Shown here one piece after another: positions 38,101 through 49,145 of a stretch of DNA of 64,000 nucleotides. Position 1 is the first letter of the stretch; each line of letters opens with the position of its first letter. Origin of the DNA: Berghia stephanieae. Taxonomy: Eukaryota > Mollusca > Gastropoda > Nudibranchia > Aeolidiidae. The notes under the pieces are model-generated. The model did not search any database. It saw only the letters and a list, made by a program, of their open reading frames with translations, and was not told where the DNA came from. The stretch lies in NCBI GenBank assembly GCA_034508935.3, contig CM067445.1, forward strand, positions 24,447,837 to 24,511,836. The letters run 5' to 3'. The translations under genes were made by a program, and so were the position numbers.

Positions 38101-41100
38101 TAACACCAAAATCGCGGATTTACGTGGATCCAAAACCATCAGCAATGTCTGAAACATTAATTTTTGGGGCGTTTTCACCATTGGTTCATAGGATATAGGT
38201 AACAGATAACTTTTCCAGAAATATTTTGAAGCTCCTAATGGATCAAGTGTGATGAATTAATGCAGCATTAAAAACAAGAAATTTGGCTGGACACTTTTTG
38301 TTATAACATGATCAAATTCTTATTTCATGAGGTATGAATTAAGGTAAGCAATACTTCATTCAATATTATCAATCTAACTTATTTGTCAATGCTGTACTGC
38401 ATCCTTAATATTTTAACAAGTAAACATAACCATTTACAAATAAGAGTACTATGACATTTATATTCATGCTCACTCAACTTTGGTTTTTATAGAGGGGATA
38501 AAATTTAAAAGTATTCTTACCTGCTGAGGCTGCTCAAGAGATATGAGGATCACAGATAAGGCTTCCTCAACAAATTTCCTGAGCAAAAAAGTTTTAAAGT
38601 TAGAATTAAAATAGTAAATCGGTTATTAAAACAATATCAACAAAACATGAATTCGTCCTCATATGGTTCTCGGAATTTACTTTTAAATTAAATAAAATAT
38701 AATTAAAGTTGCGTTAAGTTTTGACAAATCCGTATATATGAAATTTGAATGCTTAAGTGTCAGGCTAAATTACAATGTGGGAAAATTTCATACTCGAAAA
38801 AAGAAAAAAATGAATGACAATGAAGGAAACAACAACAATAACAACAACAGAAACAAACAAGTTGGCGGTAAAAAAAAAAGAAAGAAAGAAATATAAGAAT
38901 ATAAGTATAAATACCATGATCTACTCCAATATCGTTTACTTTCTAGAACCTACTGATCCATCCTATGTTTTTCTCTCTAATCATTACAGAAATGGCACTT
39001 CATGAGGCTAACTTAACAGTTGATTTCAGTTCCATTGTGTTAAATGGAAATGGATTAATAGTAATGAGTGCAAGCTATCCAATAGACATGATACCGTATA
39101 TCACAGTTTACTTTCTAGCAGATGTAATTTTGATCTTGGTAATACAAACAATCATAATAATGCTGGAGAATCAAGGGGGTCATAAGCAACAGATTTGAGC
39201 CAGGTTACTTTGTGTGAGAAGATCACTCTACTATTTATTGAGGCACTAGGACCCCAATCAGTCATGGATATAAGAATTGAAAACTATAGATTCAAAAGAA
39301 AGGCCGTTTCTTTAAAAAATGTATATATTACTTATGAATCCTGCAACATAATCACTGTTCACTGTTAGTTAAATGAAGTAAAAGTGAAGGAAAAAAACCT
39401 GATGACTGTACATAGATAAAAAAATGAGTTAATAGTAGAATTGGAGAGGCTCTGGTAATTAAAATTCCAAGCCCTCAGACCCTCAGGTAATAATTAGTCA
39501 AATATGTATACCCACCTATGTTCATCAGAATCAAACAGTGTCCTTAGCGCAGTTGCACATAGAGCAGCGAATGAATACTGGCCTACATCACTAATCTGTT
39601 TGTGGATAGGCACAATTTCACCTAAAAGTAGAAAATTGAACACTGATTTATTCAACTATGCTAGTACTGAACATCGACAAGCCAATCAAGCTTCTCTCAA
39701 GTAGATAGGGCAAAAAAGGAAGAGGGGGTAGAGGTGAAGAGGAGATGCTATGCATTATTCATGACATATTAATTTAGATTTATATTTAGGAAGGAGTTCT
39801 GTAATTTCACAGCACTTTTATTATATTACTTGATTTTTCAGCCATTAATGGATCTTCAATTAGTTGCAATGCCCAATAAATAATACTTTTGAAGATAAGT
39901 TAAGCGGTGTGATTTTTCTTATCTCAAAAACAATTTGCTGAGTGGGTTTAAGGATATCGACTCCGGCTGACACCATCATTACTCACTGTGTTTCCTATCA
40001 GTTTTGATATTGGGAGTGATGGCAAACATTAAGTTTCATCAGGTCATAGTATCTTTAGTTAGGGAGGGGGAAGAGAAGGGTTCGGAGGTCTCCCCCCCCC
40101 CCCCTTCCCCCCAATAATAAAAAAATCCCCTCTTTAGGCGTGCTGGAAACTACAGTTGTCCTTCCGGAAATCAATGTCCTTTTATTTTAGTAGGTACTTC
40201 GTTAAACGTCCATTTAGCACTACAGCCAGAAGTAAGCTGATAAATGGCCTAGTGGCTGTGACCCGATTTTTAGGACTTTTGAGGGATGAGTCTCAGAAAA
40301 GATTCCATATATTTTTTGTTTATAGATGGATTTTAATGGTTTATGACTTATTTTCTTCAGGAGGAACTACCCTATCGTGTGGTGCTGCTTCTGTTTAAAT
40401 CAATGCCAATTTAGTATCTCTCTTGATCAAGGATGAAAAAGGGTAATATTAGCTTTGGACAATTTAAAAATCAGAAATTGGTAAATCGAAATTCCTGTTG
40501 CGGCACGTAATTTAACATCTTAACTTTTCAGGACAAAGTTATTAAACTAGTATAACTTTTCTTCCCCTAATCTGATTTTCAAAATTTTGGTACCATAATT
40601 AGAATTGTGTTGTAAAAAGCGCTAAATAATGATATAGGTTTCACTGATCCTGAGCTCAATTCAATTTGAATTATTAACCAAAGTACTTAATTTTAATAAA
40701 GTTTGAAATGTTCATCCCAATGTCAAAGTGCTGTGCTGTGTAAGAGTAAGTGTAATAGCCTTAAATCAGGGCTGTTTTCCCACAAGTTCCTAGTCCTAGC
40801 ACTGGCTTCGCTTTGTTATATAATTTTAGGGAGTATGTACAGGGTAACCGGGCACCTTGCCTCAGTATCCACGTACACGGTAACTGGTTTACTACTGCAA
40901 TAAAAGCAAAGGATGGACCTCTCTCTCTCTCTTGCCTTTGTATGTGTGTGTGCTATTTTAAAAAATCAAGCAATACAATTTAACCCATTAAAGGCGAGCT
41001 TCAATCTTAATTTAACCTAACACCAGATCTTAGTCTTAATGTTATCATTAAAAGACAAGCTGTGGGATTATAGCTTAATTGGTGGAAACGATTTATTCTG

Positions 41101-41467
41101 CATTAACAATAGGGAAACTTTTATCTGAATGAAAATTTTTAAAAATCAGTGTTTCTGTTAAGAGGTTAAAATTTCACACAGCATATATATCCGTATCACC
41201 CATTTGATCTCTACGTCATCAGGCGACCCATTGTTTCTTTCATCTTTCCCCATGCTTACCCCCCCCCCCCCCCCCACCTCTGTCTCTCGTCATAGTGTCA
41301 TCCCCTCCCCTTTGCTTCTCATGGTAAAATGAAAACTTTCTACTCGGTTTGCAAATAATGTAGGCCTAGGCTGTTGACAAGACATCAGGTAGTGAGTGTC
41401 TAATACATTATAGATTCTCTGATTGGCCAATTTAAGCAGGCATTTGACCGTCTGCTTACGTTCTGCC

Positions 41468-41501
<34 letters not shown>

Positions 41502-42175
41502 GTGGGGCGGGGGGGGGAAGAAAGACAGGATCAAGGTCATACGTTACCGTGCACCAAACTCTCAATGCCCCCTCCCCCTCCCTCCCAACGCGCAGTACAA
41601 GGTTAACGTGTACGTTAATCCCGAGGCTAGGTGCTGGTTACCGTGTATGTAGACACTCCGCTATATTCGTAATTTTAATTGTCTAGATCTAGACCTAGGC
41701 CTAGGTCTATTACTATTAGTCTAGGACTATTGACTATTGATTAAAATTATTAAAAGTAGCCTACTACTACTATTTTTTAAAACTTATTTTTAAAATTATT
41801 TATATCAATATAAGGTTGAAGGATTGGGGGGGGGGGTCTTTTTTGTATTTTTTTACCCAATGGGACTTTTGCACTTCACTGCTAGGAACTTGTGGAAAGA
41901 CTCCCCGTTGTCGTCAGTAATCTTAGTAATTAGATAGATAGATAGCAGTAGCAGTGGCAGATGCAGTCTTTCTCTGCGATCCTTTCTTTGACATGAGTTC
42001 GGTGTTTGAGACCAAATGATTCAACAGATAGCTAAGAAATCAAAAAGATGGGAAATGTGTCATTTAATGCAAATTTACTATTTTGATAAGGGGAAAATAT
42101 ACCTAATAATGGATGTTTTTGTTTACTTCGCTCTACTTTCGCCTCAGAGGCATCTTCTTCTGTTGCATCCGCCAT
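25032..42175 (-). CDS. TMCO4: TMCO4 ortholog, thirteen coding exons (DUF726 alpha/beta-hydrolase)
   Basis: Exons in gene order: 42175-42103, 39621-39516, 38578-38521, 36366-36222, 35146-35014, 31264-31167, 30459-30316, 29717-29571, 28712-28415, 28000-27916, 27233-27116, 26529-26412, 25811-25032. All junctions are GT-AG and phases agree, giving about 767 residues (human 634). Start ATG at 42175 has A at -3 and G at +4; an in-frame ATG at 42241 would add 22 residues. Parts: YSFAALCATALRTLF near the N-terminus; a charged helical stretch EELEEQMKKEKKRKLKR (about 172-190); a Gly/Ala-rich membrane segment (about 191-252, GLTGGLAAPFVAAGAGAIIG); then the hydrolase part with nucleophile elbow GYSLGA (Ser about 412), DVILLGTP and KKVVSGKIVNGFCRGDW; last an acidic Ser/Asp-rich tail. 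The catalytic role is inferred from the fold; the substrate is unknown. Exon 9 lacks one base near 28488. Confidence 0.93.
26572..26725 (-). repeat. Chimeric repeat: tRNA-like head joined to repeat C
   Basis: Minus strand reads CCCTATAGCTCAGTTGGTAG..CACTCATTTCACTCAAAAGGG, then ACTGGGTGGGTAGGAGGTCA and TCTTCTATTCCCTTACAC, which is the inverse of the repeat C end at 17460-17560 and 17860-17921. A tRNA-derived head thus sits in the position expected for a SINE 5' end. Confidence 0.65.
28121..28330. repeat. (GA)n with G homopolymer
   Basis: About 200 bp of GA dinucleotides with sparse interruptions and a run of about 18 G near 28299-28316, between TMCO4 exons 9 and 10. The long Arg/Glu frames it creates are artefacts. 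Confidence 0.95.
28415..28712 (-). CDS. TMCO4: TMCO4 exon 9 with an apparent one-base deletion
   Basis: Reading in from the acceptor (phase 1) gives FKQPWKDLAESKEQYTLKW, then ..LISASNIIDNP. Reading back from the donor gives WSVALQRSHSAGRVLADVLL. The two frames differ by one: the sequence is AACCCTGG where N-P-W needs one more base. With that base the total coding length is an exact multiple of three. Human TMCO4 has IDNPWGV here without a gap. Most likely a sequencing or assembly error in a short C run; a real inactivating allele is the alternative. Confidence 0.85.
28937..29152. repeat. C homopolymer plus long (AAT)n
   Basis: About 19 C, an A, further C, then A-run, followed by about 170 bp of AAT triplets with a few interruptions. 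It lies in the TMCO4 intron between exons 8 and 9. Confidence 0.95.
31265..32523. other. TMCO4 intron 5, first part, no further feature
   Basis: AT-rich intronic sequence. I see no exon-like block with similarity to TMCO4 or another protein. The remainder of this intron (32797-35013) is likewise plain AT-rich sequence. Confidence 0.45.
32524..32796 (+). mobile_element. tRNA-derived SINE, family P, copy 2 (degenerate)
   Basis: Weak B-box GGGTTCAATGCC, then AAGGGCTCTTCACTCAC, AAAATAAGTACCTGGC, TTGCTGTTGGATGAGGACAC and TTTGTAAAGCACTTTGAG, ending CTATATAAAAGCTC. Order of parts matches the other P copies but it is more diverged. Intronic to TMCO4, opposite strand. Confidence 0.75.
35795..36028 (-). 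mobile_element. tRNA-derived SINE, family V, copy in TMCO4 intron
   Basis: Inverse of the 24564 copy: AACAGACTCAGCTATCC, CAATCACTGCTGAGTAGAC, TTGGATAGGACGCTAGTC. The head is badly degraded (GGTGCATGAAGCAAATAC). Same strand as the host gene. Confidence 0.75.
36553..37700 (-). mobile_element. Possible pogo-like transposon remnant
   Basis: Words resembling pogo subterminal sequence recur: AATTAAGCGGCA near 36600, TTCAGCGGCCACTTG near 36810 and AATAAAGCGGCATCCCC near 37565. On the minus strand a short acidic frame VVEDELISQVDYNNN near 37060 is of the kind seen at transposase C-termini. No matching terminal inverted repeats were found, so limits and class are weak. Confidence 0.3.
39622..42102. 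other. TMCO4 intron 1 with low-complexity patches
   Basis: Contains C runs at 40092-40104 and 41259-41275, a (CA)n at 41472-41500 and overlapping palindromes at 41681-41708. The stretch 39720-41250 shows no gene. Confidence 0.5.
41681..41708. repeat. Two overlapping perfect palindromes
   Basis: GTCTAGATCTAGAC (41681-41694) overlaps AGACCTAGGCCTAGGTCT (41691-41708); both equal their own reverse complement. They lie about 400 bp inside intron 1 of TMCO4. Confidence 0.9.
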
Positions 42176-42934
42176 GTTTGTTGTTATTGAATTATTTCCG
42201 ATGAGATACCCAATCATGACTGTTCTACTTTCATTTTCCAAAGCTTCGATATGACGTGTTTCCGTAATGTGTCACCAAGCGTTGAAAAACAACAATAGAA
42301 CCGTCTTCTCTGCTAAACCTCTCGAAGTCTGCGAAAAGACTGTCATCATTGAGTAGGTCTCCAGAGAGAAATACCAAAGTTGGCTTTATTGTGCAATGAT
42401 CGACAGATACTGACTAATATTTATTGATATTATTATATATATTATTTCAGGTGAGAGCTTAATCATTAATATAAGGAAATTCAGGGACTTTCTTGTGTAG
42501 AGTTTTTGCGCTCTGACTCCTGTCCTGGAACTGGTGGAATGGTCTCAAAATTGGAGTTTGTGACGTCTATAGTCTTAGTTGTGTAGTGGTGTAGATAGTG
42601 TAGTGTAGAGTAGGTGAGTAAGTTGTAAGAAAAGGTTTACTGTACGTTGATCGCATTCTGTCTAGCGTTAAAGCTGCTCTTTAACTTTACTCATTATTCA
42701 TTATTCATTATCATCATTCAGTCAGTCAATTTTTTTACGTCCAAATCGGCTAATTTCACGGACAGAGGGGTCTTTAGTCTTTTCACGTTCACTCACTATT
42801 ACTAGAAGATATATCTAAGACTAGACGTCTATTACATCTATTATTACTTACCAAGCTTTGTCCTCTTACACTACTTGGTTATCTAAAGTAAAAGTTATGA
42901 TTTCTTTGAAATTTGCATACACACTACACAGCAT

Positions 42935-44770
42935 CATACCTGGATACCTGGATACCTCTGTATAGAGCTTTTAGACTTGGTGTAGTCTCCTTCGCTCCTC
43001 CTCATCTATTAATGATTGGACCAATTTTTATAATTGAACTTGTTTCCTAGGGTGTTGCTTATCTCCAACTCTGCTTTGAATTTATTCAAATTTTTTGCTG
43101 ATACTGTGGTTTCTTGTAGTTTATTCCAGTTATTTACAATTCTAGATGAAAAAAAGTTCCTTCTTTCATTTGTTTTAAAACGTTCTTTTTTCAGTTTCTT
43201 GCTGTTTCCTCGTGTCTGAATGTTCTTGTTTGGTTTAAGGAATCCTGCCTCTACCCTGTCTATTCCCTTTACTATTTTATATGTTTGGATCATATCTCCC
43301 CTTCTTCTCCTGTAATCTAAGGTCGGGAGATTTAATTCTTTCAATCTCTCACAGTATGTTTTGTCTTTCAGGTGTGTGATAAGTTTTGTTGCTCTCCTTT
43401 GCACTCTTTCCAAACAGTCTTTGTCTCCCTCAAACTTCGGATACCATATGCAGTTAGCATATTCCAGCTTTGATCTAACCATAGTCTTGTAGATGGTAGT
43501 CATGTGTTTTGTTTTCAGATTCTTGAAATTTCTTTTCACTATTCCGAGTGTTTTACTAGCCTTAGATTGAACATCTTTAATTTGCTTCTTGAAGTTTAGC
43601 TTCCTATCAATAAATACTCCTAGGTCTTTTTCCCCATTGGATTTCTGCAGGGGTTTTTCTTTCATTATATAGTTTGCTTCTCTGTTGTTTTTTCCTAGGT
43701 GAAGAACTGCACATTTATCTACATTGAACTCCATCTGCCATATTTCGGACCATTCTTCAAGCTTTTTCAAATCTTGTTGTAAGGTGTTTCTTTCTTCTTC
43801 TGTATTAGCTACTCCATAGAGCTTAGTATCATCGGCAAAGATTTTACATTTAGATGATAGATTGTCTGGCAAGTCATTGATATAAATCAGGAAGAGAACT
43901 GGTCCCAGTACACTTCCTTGTGGAACTCCACTTGTTACCAGTCTCTCTGTTGATGCTGTTCCATTCACTATCACTTTTTGTCTTCTATCTTTGAGGAAAT
44001 CTCGGACCCATTTGACTGTCTGATCATTAATTTGATACTGTTCCAATTTCCTGATTAGGCGCCAGTGTGGAACTTTGTCAAATGCCTTTCTGAAGTCGAG
44101 GTATATGACATCTAAATTGTTGCCTAATTCCAGGTCTCTCGTCCAGTCATCCATTGTTTCAAGTAGGTTTGTTACTGTAGACCTTCCCGCCATGAAACCA
44201 TGTTGATCTTTGCTGAATAGTTTGTTCTTGGTCATATGATCAACCATTTCTTCTCTAATCAGCTGTTCCATGAGCTTGCAGACGACAGATGTCAGGCTCA
44301 CTGGTCTGTAGTTTTCTGGATTTTTTCTGTCTCCCTTCTTGAATATGGCTGTGATGTTAGCTTCTTTCCATTCCCTTGGTAGTCTTCCTTCTTTCATCGA
44401 CTGGTTAAATATCTTGGTTAGGGGTTCTACTAGCTGCTCTGCTAAGTTTTTTAGGATGTAAGGATGAAGTTTGTCAGGTCCAGGTGATTTACTCTCCTTT
44501 AGGTTTTGTAGTCTCTTCATTACTCTCTCTTCAGTAATCGGCCATTGTGTAGTATCTATATTACTTGTTTTAGCAATATCTGGCAAGTTTTTCTGGTTCT
44601 CCACTGTAAAGACACTTGCAAAGAAGAGATTTAGCACCTCTGCCTTGTCTTCATCTTCAGATGCCCAAGTGCCATCTTCTTTTTTTATGTCACAGGTTCC
44701 CTGTCTTGTCTTCATTTTACTGTTTACATAACTCCAGAATACTTTAGGATTTTCTTGGTTATCTTGGTTA
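42935..44770 (-). mobile_element. CR1-type LINE, 5'-truncated, with open RT frame and 8-bp tail repeats
   Basis: The RT frame continues upstream of its first Met as ENPKVFWSYVNSK to about 44770, where similarity stops; endonuclease and ORF1 are missing. Beyond the stop is a 3' end of about 70 bp closing in AGGTATCCAGGTATCC AGGTATG, short 8-bp repeats in place of poly(A), as known for CR1 elements. The absence of stops over about 570 codons suggests a recent insertion. It lies 0.8 kb upstream of TMCO4. Confidence 0.85.
43009..44715 (-). CDS. LINE reverse transcriptase (CR1/Jockey superfamily)
   Basis: 568 residues from the first Met. RT motifs in order: ITAIFKKGDR..NYRPVSL (about 121-141), QHGFMAGRST (171-180), motif A VIYLDFRKAFDKVPH with Asp about 207, motif B TSGVPQGSVLGPVLF (about 261-275), catalytic FADD (293-296), KDLGVFID, then the thumb/C-terminal block RRATKLI..YRRRRGDMIQTYKI and FKTNERRNFFSSRIVNNWNKL. 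All catalytic aspartates are present. The ATG is internal to the original ORF2, so the protein would start without endonuclease. Opposite-strand frames here are shadows. Confidence 0.9.
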   Translation of the reverse strand: MKTRQGTCDIKKEDGTWASEDEDKAEVLNLFFASVFTVENQKNLPDIAKTSNIDTTQWPITEERVMKRLQNLKESKSPGPDKLHPYILKNLAEQLVEPLTKIFNQSMKEGRLPREWKEANITAIFKKGDRKNPENYRPVSLTSVVCKLMEQLIREEMVDHMTKNKLFSKDQHGFMAGRSTVTNLLETMDDWTRDLELGNNLDVIYLDFRKAFDKVPHWRLIRKLEQYQINDQTVKWVRDFLKDRRQKVIVNGTASTERLVTSGVPQGSVLGPVLFLIYINDLPDNLSSKCKIFADDTKLYGVANTEEERNTLQQDLKKLEEWSEIWQMEFNVDKCAVLHLGKNNREANYIMKEKPLQKSNGEKDLGVFIDRKLNFKKQIKDVQSKASKTLGIVKRNFKNLKTKHMTTIYKTMVRSKLEYANCIWYPKFEGDKDCLERVQRRATKLITHLKDKTYCERLKELNLPTLDYRRRRGDMIQTYKIVKGIDRVEAGFLKPNKNIQTRGNSKKLKKERFKTNERRNFFSSRIVNNWNKLQETTVSAKNLNKFKAELEISNTLGNKFNYKNWSNH

Positions 44771-44854
44771 TGGACATGTGAAACTTCTCAAGTAGGTATA
44801 AGTATAACATGTTTTAAGTTATATCATCAATAGTCTACAGCGACCCTCTGTTTA

Positions 44855-45603
44855 TAGTCCACTCTGGATCGCAGCTTGGTTAATCGCAACATTTCCCAAG
44901 AAACAGAATTGATTATACATAATAAATGAAAATGTCACTGGTTAATCGCAACAAATTTTCGCCCTCAAAAAGTGGTAAATTCAAGAAATCAATATAAAAC
45001 AAAATATCATTATTAAATTCCATCATTGAATTAATGGAAGAAATCGTGTCAGGTTGAAAAATTGAGCGGGATTTAATGCTACAGTAGTGTGTCACCACTT
45101 TATTAGAGACAAAAGAGAGCGGGACTTTGCAGTATGGTTTTGTGATGTCTTCTGTGGCCATTAGATAGGAGGCAAGGGCAAAGTCTTTACAATGGGTAGA
45201 CAACAACAGTTGTAAAGAGAGACTGAGCGATATCCTTTGTTTTTGGATTGACAACTTTGCATTGTGACCAATGAGGTTGATGAGATCTTATTGTCTGTCA
45301 TCTCGGCTAAACTCTTTTACTCCTCCTACAAATGTTGAAAACAAAAGAGTGAATGTTAATCCAATCTGTAGTCGACTTGCATCAAGGCTGCTTTTGATTG
45401 ACACAATCTCTACAGGGCTGCCATATGGTTTTTAATTCAATCGTATTGCTCAGTCTGTGGTGGACTAAGAACATGTTTACAGCAGCTGGTTTCAGTTTAC
45501 CATATATGTTCAAAATGTTGCTATCGTGGACTGGACACTCAACTTTGGTTAATCGCAACATGTTTGCTGATCCCAAGGTGTTGCAATTAACCGGAGTGAA
45601 CTG
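44855..45603. mobile_element. Second non-autonomous pogo-like DNA transposon
   Basis: Right end, reverse complemented, reads CAGTTCACTCCGGTTAATT; left end reads TAGTCCACTCTGG with similar spacing. TA flanks both ends (44853-44854, 45604-45605). The motif TTGGTTAATCGCAACA occurs two to three times, at both termini and subterminally. No transposase frame in about 750 bp. Confidence 0.8.
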
Positions 45604-45693
45604 TATTTTATTTAAAATGCCTATTATTCTGATTCCTATCTAAATCTTTAACTTTAAGTTTATCTCAATCTAGGTCTATGATCAACAATCCTG

Positions 45694-45696
45694 TTG

Positions 45697-45753
<57 letters not shown>
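45694..45753. repeat. (TTA)n microsatellite
   Basis: About 60 bp of TTA triplets just after the pogo-like element. Confidence 0.95.
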
Positions 45754-46007
45754 GGGAGTGTAATTCAGCGCCCGAAACTCGAGTGTATAATAATGTCACC
45801 AGATATTTCTACACCCGAATCTCCGGTATACGTTGTCACCAGGGTGTTACAGATACGAAAATATCAATGCCCTCTGTGATGTTAGTTGTCTTCTGGTTTA
45901 GTTCATGTAGATCACTATATAATAATATAATTCTTGGTGTCAAGGAATTTTGATTCATTATAACTTTGAACATTCTTGTATTGTTGGTGCAGTCATCGTA
46001 AGGAATA

Positions 46008-46216
46008 TTAAAAGTAGTGTAAAAGTAGTCCTTCAGAGCCATTCTTTAGGCCCATTGATGGAGGTGTTGTTTTCCAGATTTTATTTTGTGATACAGACAA
46101 TAGCAATTGATTCTACCCTTTGGAAAGAACGGTAGCTATCGTAAAGTACTTTCTACCATATCTCTGTCCTTCGCTCTTGAAAGGAGTGCTCTACCAACTG
46201 AGCTATCACAACCCCT
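46008..46216 (-). mobile_element. tRNA-derived SINE, family V, internally deleted
   Basis: Head GATAGCTCAGTTGGTAGAGC at 46216-46185, then directly ATATGGTAGAAAGTACTTTA, and the tail TGGGCCTAAAGAATGG then CTGAAGGACTACTTTTAC. The central CCACCCAGCAGTGA segment is missing. Confidence 0.8.
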
Positions 46217-46219
46217 TAA

Positions 46220-47550
46220 GAAATTAAGCTTGCCAATAATCATTTGTGCTTCTAATCATCCGTACTTTTATGGAAATCCATACTTTCTGGCTGTAAGACC
46301 ATGATTTTGTTTTGAATTATTTTAAAAGACAGGTTATAGTTAATTGCTTGCAAGTTATTGAAACATATACTCTCAAGAAATATGATTTTTTACCCTCTCA
46401 ACTCATTATTTTCAAATTTCTTTGAAAGTTTGGCCCCATCAAGCCACTCTGTCCCTGGACCCCTGCAATTTTCCTTACATTTTTAACTTTGGCATTGGAA
46501 GCACTGAATAATAAACATGTTTCCCGATTTGTGGCCATTTTAGATTTGTCTCATCTCTGAGGTTTTTGATAGATGGGCTGTGTTTGTCACTGCTTTTGGG
46601 TCTGTAAACACATTGGATATGTAGGAATTGGCTAAGAATGCGAGGGGGCAGGGCACTGACAATTTAAGTAATAAGAAAAAGTAAAGTTATGCCTTTTGAT
46701 TTTTGAAAAAACATTTCCGGCTACAGTTTTAATAGCTGAAGTTTTTCTGAAGTTTCTGTTTTAGTTTTTTATTTTATTTTTCTCGCTTTGAAATGCATTT
46801 TTCATCAATCAGTTGGGGACAGGTGGTTTTGAGTAAGCCCCATTCGCCTTTATTAAATGTTATCCTTTTCTGAACTGACGGATCGTCTCAAAATGATAAA
46901 CATAGATAACAAGGGATGTGAGACTTTAGTTTTTGTCACCTTATGACACTGCATCTTCTGTATCCAGTAACACATTATAAAATTAAATCAAGTTTCTTGT
47001 TTTGTACTCTGATTTGTATATTTATAGGTTGTTGGTTGGCAGCTTCCCTAGGATCTTCATTTTTGACTTTTCTGTCCATCTGATGCCCAAAATCATCCTT
47101 AGACATTTGTTTATAAAAGTCTGTCATTTGTTGTTCATGCCTTTGGTTATGTTATTAGTTTTGTTTTTTTAATCTAAAAGATAACCTAAAAATACCTGCA
47201 GAGAAATTACCAAAGTGCAGTTAAACGCCTTGCAACACGATTTGACTCATTTAGCCAACAGGTTCAGCACTCAACAATTCCATGTGTGCCCATTATGTGT
47301 CCACTCATATGAAATTACTTATGTCCTGCTTTGCAACTGCATCAAGCTTCAAAACCTCATATTCCATGATCTTGGTTCATACTCCAATGCAGAAAGAAAA
47401 AAAAATAACAGCATTCATGTAGCAACTATTATTAGTTGGTGTCATCCTTTTTCTTTTCAAATTCCTCTGAATATCTTTATCGCGTCTAGTGTGAATTCCA
47501 TAGTATTGCTTAACATGTTATATACTTTGAAACTCAATTTAAGGTTAAGA
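46220..47550. other. Intergenic, no gene recognised
   Basis: AT-rich sequence between TMCO4 and OTUD3 without recognisable exon or repeat. The frame at 47215-47655 reads into the adjacent repeat and is probably chance. Confidence 0.4.
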
Positions 47551-47554
47551 ACGT

Positions 47555-47746
47555 CTATAGATAGTATGCAGATGACGTCACTCAGGCCTTTGTTATTGTT
47601 TTTGCCATCCGCGTTTGTGAGTTGTTCTCACAAAACTGTATTAACCAGACTATAAAAGTTCATGGTTACACAGAGTTTGTGTGTTGGTCCGTTATACTTC
47701 CGGATGGCAATGTTGTGAACTCCTTGGCCAAGCGCACTCTATCTAT
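47555..47746 (+). repeat. Dispersed repeat K, single copy with perfect CRE
   Basis: About 190 bp with short inverted ends (ATAGATAGTATGC and, inverted, ATAGATAGAGTGC). It holds the palindromic cAMP-response element TGACGTCA at 47573-47580 and TTCCGGATGG near 47700. Closely matches 55008-55386. Confidence 0.8.
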
Positions 47747-47849
47747 ATTATTATATGTATATATTAAAGTCAGTGCCCATATTCTATTTTGGGAGACACA
47801 CACACAGTCTAGTCCACTTTTTGTTTTATCATAGGATTAGTTCTTCTCT

Positions 47850-47853
47850 CTCT

Positions 47854-47912
<59 letters not shown>

Positions 47913-47936
47913 ATTATATTATATATATATATATAT

Positions 47937-47986
<50 letters not shown>

Positions 47987-48103
47987 ATATATAAATTATA
48001 TATATATATATAAATCTTTCTATCTCATTCTCTCTCTCTCTATCTTTCTATCTAACCATCTATCTCTCTCTCTCTATCTATCTCTATTTCATTCTCTCTC
48101 AAT

Positions 48104-48150
<47 letters not shown>
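47850..48150. repeat. Composite (CT)n/(TA)n microsatellite
   Basis: Alternating blocks of CT and TA dinucleotides, each 20-60 bp, continuing as CT/CTAT to about 48150. Confidence 0.95.
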
Positions 48151-48966
48151 GTCTCTCTCTTCCTCCACCGCCTCCCCTTCCCACTCTCTCATTATATCAG
48201 ATTTTTCTTGCTTGGCCTGTCGATGAACCGATAAGGTTCCGCACCAGTGATCTGAGAAAGATTCGAAAGAGAGAGGGTAGATAGATCGAAACATATCATT
48301 TCATTGGCGATTCCTGTCAGCCCCTTGCAAATGGGATCCTCGCGGCTGCTTTTGTCTACTTAGCTCGCTCCTTGCTGCTTATGCAACTCCATTTTTAATT
48401 GGCTGGCTAACCACCTAGTCTGGATAAGCATGTAATGCATTTGCTGTGCTTTTATTCTGAATCGCTGAATAAATCTAAAGATACGGTATGGTATGACGAT
48501 CGTATCTTATTGTTTAAAGTTTAGGAAATATTTAAAACTCCAACGCAAGTCTGGCGTGAAAAATTAGAAGGATATTTTATTTCTTATACACTTGTGTATA
48601 ATTTATGATGCGTTTGTTTAGATGTTTATCATAATTCCCGGTGTATTGTGGTATTAGATAATGTTAGACGATTTTATTTAAAATATAATCCTTATCAGTA
48701 GCCTTATAGATTTTGTCTCGGAATGCCCTTTTTACATTTTTAACACATCGATTTTGTTTCATTATTTAAAATATACAGTTTCTTGAAATTGTGATCTGAT
48801 AATATCTTGATGCACTGTTGCATGAATATACATTTCATTTAATTTTTACTGTTATTTATTAGTTTCCTTTTTTCATGTTTGCGTTATCTTGCTGTTTAGA
48901 GTTCAGGTATTTCGGATTTAGTTTATGAGTTTAAATATAATATTGATTTAATCGGGTACTGTACAA

Positions 48967-48974
48967 CAACAACA

Positions 48975-49071
<97 letters not shown>

Positions 49072-49082
49072 ACTATTACTAT

Positions 49083-49145
<63 letters not shown>
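48967..49145. repeat. (ACT)n trinucleotide array
   Basis: About 180 bp of ACT triplets with one TTACTATTACTATT interruption near 49070. Confidence 0.95.

Noticed and set aside
43034-44731. Plus-strand frames opposite the LINE
   Set aside because: Shadows of the intact minus-strand reverse transcriptase.
47215-47655. 146-residue protein between TMCO4 and OTUD3
   Set aside because: No domain or splice context, and the 3' part lies in dispersed repeat K.
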